Translations under genes and position numbers: made by a program
The notes under the pieces: model-generated
The model's input: the letters and a program-made list of their open reading frames with translations, nothing else
The model's database searches: none
Told to the model about the DNA's origin: nothing
In this document: one piece after another, positions 7,193-8,068 of the stretch
Numbering within the stretch: the stretch's first letter is position 1
Layout: each line of letters begins with the position of its first letter
DNA from: Rubrivivax sp.
Lineage (GTDB): Bacteria > Pseudomonadota > Gammaproteobacteria > Burkholderiales > Burkholderiaceae_C
DNA length: 8,068 nt
Direction: 5' to 3'
NCBI GenBank assembly: GCA_027484885.1
Contig: JAIXSD010000711.1
Span: 1 to 8,068, forward strand

Positions 7193-8068
7193 ATGCAAAC
7201 AGCCAATCTAGCCCCACTGCGTGTCCTGATCGTCGACGACAGCCGAGCCATCCAGGCCATCATCCAGCGCGTGCTGCAGGCGGCCTCTCTGGGCCCGCTG
7301 CAGTTTGAGCTGGCCATGGATGGCGAGCAGGCCTTGCGCCTGGTCACCAGCTTCGAGCCCGATCTGGTCATCTCCGACTGGCACATGCCCAAGGTCAGCG
7401 GCTTGGAGATGCTGCAGACCCTGCGCCAGATCGGTCGCCACGAGATCAAGGTCGGCTTCGTCACCACCGAGACCGGCGAGCGCCACCTCTCGCAAGCGCG
7501 CAGCAACGGCGCCATCTTCGTGATCAACAAGCCCTTCAAGGACGAAGACCTCTTGCGCGAGGTGCAGGCGGCCCTGGCCTCTTGCCGCGAGGCGGCCAAG
7601 GGCCCGGCGCCGGCGCTGGAGTCGGCCGAGGCGCTGAACCGCTTGATCAAGAGCCAGCTGCGCGAGATCCCTTTCCGCCTGATCCCGGCACCGGGCCAGG
7701 GCCTGAACGACCTCAAGCTGCCCCACAACCTGGCCATGTATGTGGCCGAAGGGCAGAAGACCCCGCATGCGCTCGGCATCCTCGATGTCAATGCCTGCTG
7801 CATCCTGGGCGGCGGTGGGGCGCAGCTGCAGCCGCCGCCGGTGCGCCTGGCCCTGAACTCGGGCGTGCCCACGCCGGAGATGATGACTCAGGCCGATCTC
7901 TTCTTGCGCTCGGCCGCGGGCATTCTGACGCGCGAGCCCGGCTCGCCGGCCGTGACGCTGAAGGTGGTGAATCTGGTGGCCAAGCCCTTCGACAAGCTGC
8001 GCAGCCTGATGGAGCGCGACATCGGCCGCAGCGACTACCGCCTCTCGGTGCCGGGCTATGGCGAGGGC
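7193..8068 (+). CDS. Response regulator with uncharacterised C-terminal domain, 3' partial
   Basis: The frame runs from ATG 7193 to the window end without a stop (292 residues visible). Residues 9-130 are a CheY-like receiver: acidic pair D15-D16 (VLIVDDSR), phosphoacceptor D62 (ISDWHMPKVSG), conserved T91 and K113 (NKPF). All phosphorylation residues are present, so it should be phosphorylated by a histidine kinase not seen here. The position matching the CheY switch Tyr106 appears to be V110. An Ala/Pro/Glu linker (about 131-146) leads to a second domain (about 147 to beyond 292). That domain has no DNA-binding helix-turn-helix, GGDEF, EAL, HD-GYP or PilZ signature that I can see; it contains LGILDVNACCILGGGGAQL (194-212) and ends near LSVPGYGEG. 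It may be a divergent CheC-like fold. The ATG lies 7 nt after the CheX-like stop, with a weak GAAGAG ribosome site at 7184-7189. Likely role: output through protein interaction, partnered and reset by the CheX-like protein. Confidence 0.85.
   Translation, partial: MQTANLAPLRVLIVDDSRAIQAIIQRVLQAASLGPLQFELAMDGEQALRLVTSFEPDLVISDWHMPKVSGLEMLQTLRQIGRHEIKVGFVTTETGERHLSQARSNGAIFVINKPFKDEDLLREVQAALASCREAAKGPAPALESAEALNRLIKSQLREIPFRLIPAPGQGLNDLKLPHNLAMYVAEGQKTPHALGILDVNACCILGGGGAQLQPPPVRLALNSGVPTPEMMTQADLFLRSAAGILTREPGSPAVTLKVVNLVAKPFDKLRSLMERDIGRSDYRLSVPGYGEG

Noticed and set aside
6730..7872. Antisense open frame of 380 codons across the CheX-like and response-regulator genes
   Set aside because: It spans two clearly coding genes and their junction, shows no domain resemblance, and is Arg/Ser/Ala-rich in the way of reversed GC-rich codons.
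1..8068. CRISPR array, insertion sequence, tRNA, phage or toxin-antitoxin content
   Set aside because: I found no regularly spaced repeats, transposase motifs, cloverleaf sequences or toxin-like small gene pairs on either strand.

Overview
The window is GC-rich (roughly two thirds G+C by eye, with strong G/C preference at third codon positions). Gene content and protein style suggest a betaproteobacterium of the order Burkholderiales, perhaps the Roseateles/Paucibacter group. This assignment is inferred from overall protein resemblance; there is no rRNA or other marker gene. Genes are densely packed and there is no sign of mobile DNA, CRISPR, tRNA or rRNA.

Region 1 (1-5436, + strand) is a tripartite RND multidrug-efflux operon of AcrAB-TolC/MexAB-OprM type. 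It holds the C-terminal 280 residues of a periplasmic adaptor whose 5' end lies outside the window, a complete 1056-residue HAE1-family inner-membrane pump, and a complete 468-residue outer-membrane lipoprotein channel. Gaps are 15 nt and 0 nt, so co-transcription is very likely. The operon promoter, and any local regulator, must lie upstream of base 1. A perfect 17-bp hairpin flanked by T-runs on both strands (5466-5503) closes the operon and also serves the convergent genes.

Region 2 (5541-6403, - strand) is a two-gene unit: a small PlsC-like lysophospholipid acyltransferase followed, through a 4-nt ATGA overlap, by a VF530/DUF2132-family small protein.

Region 3 (6404-6687) is a divergent intergenic region of 284 bp. 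It carries a DnaA-box-like 9-mer inside a perfect inverted repeat, a second GC-rich inverted repeat, and a possible -10 element for the acyltransferase.

Region 4 (6688-8068, + strand) is a signalling pair: a 165-residue CheX/CheC-like protein with an intact phosphatase motif, then a response regulator with a complete phosphoacceptor site and a C-terminal domain of unknown function, cut by the window end. The likely logic is that the CheX-like protein dephosphorylates its neighbour. This pair is the least ordinary part of the window. The efflux operon is a conventional system, and I see no clear case for a wholly new system.
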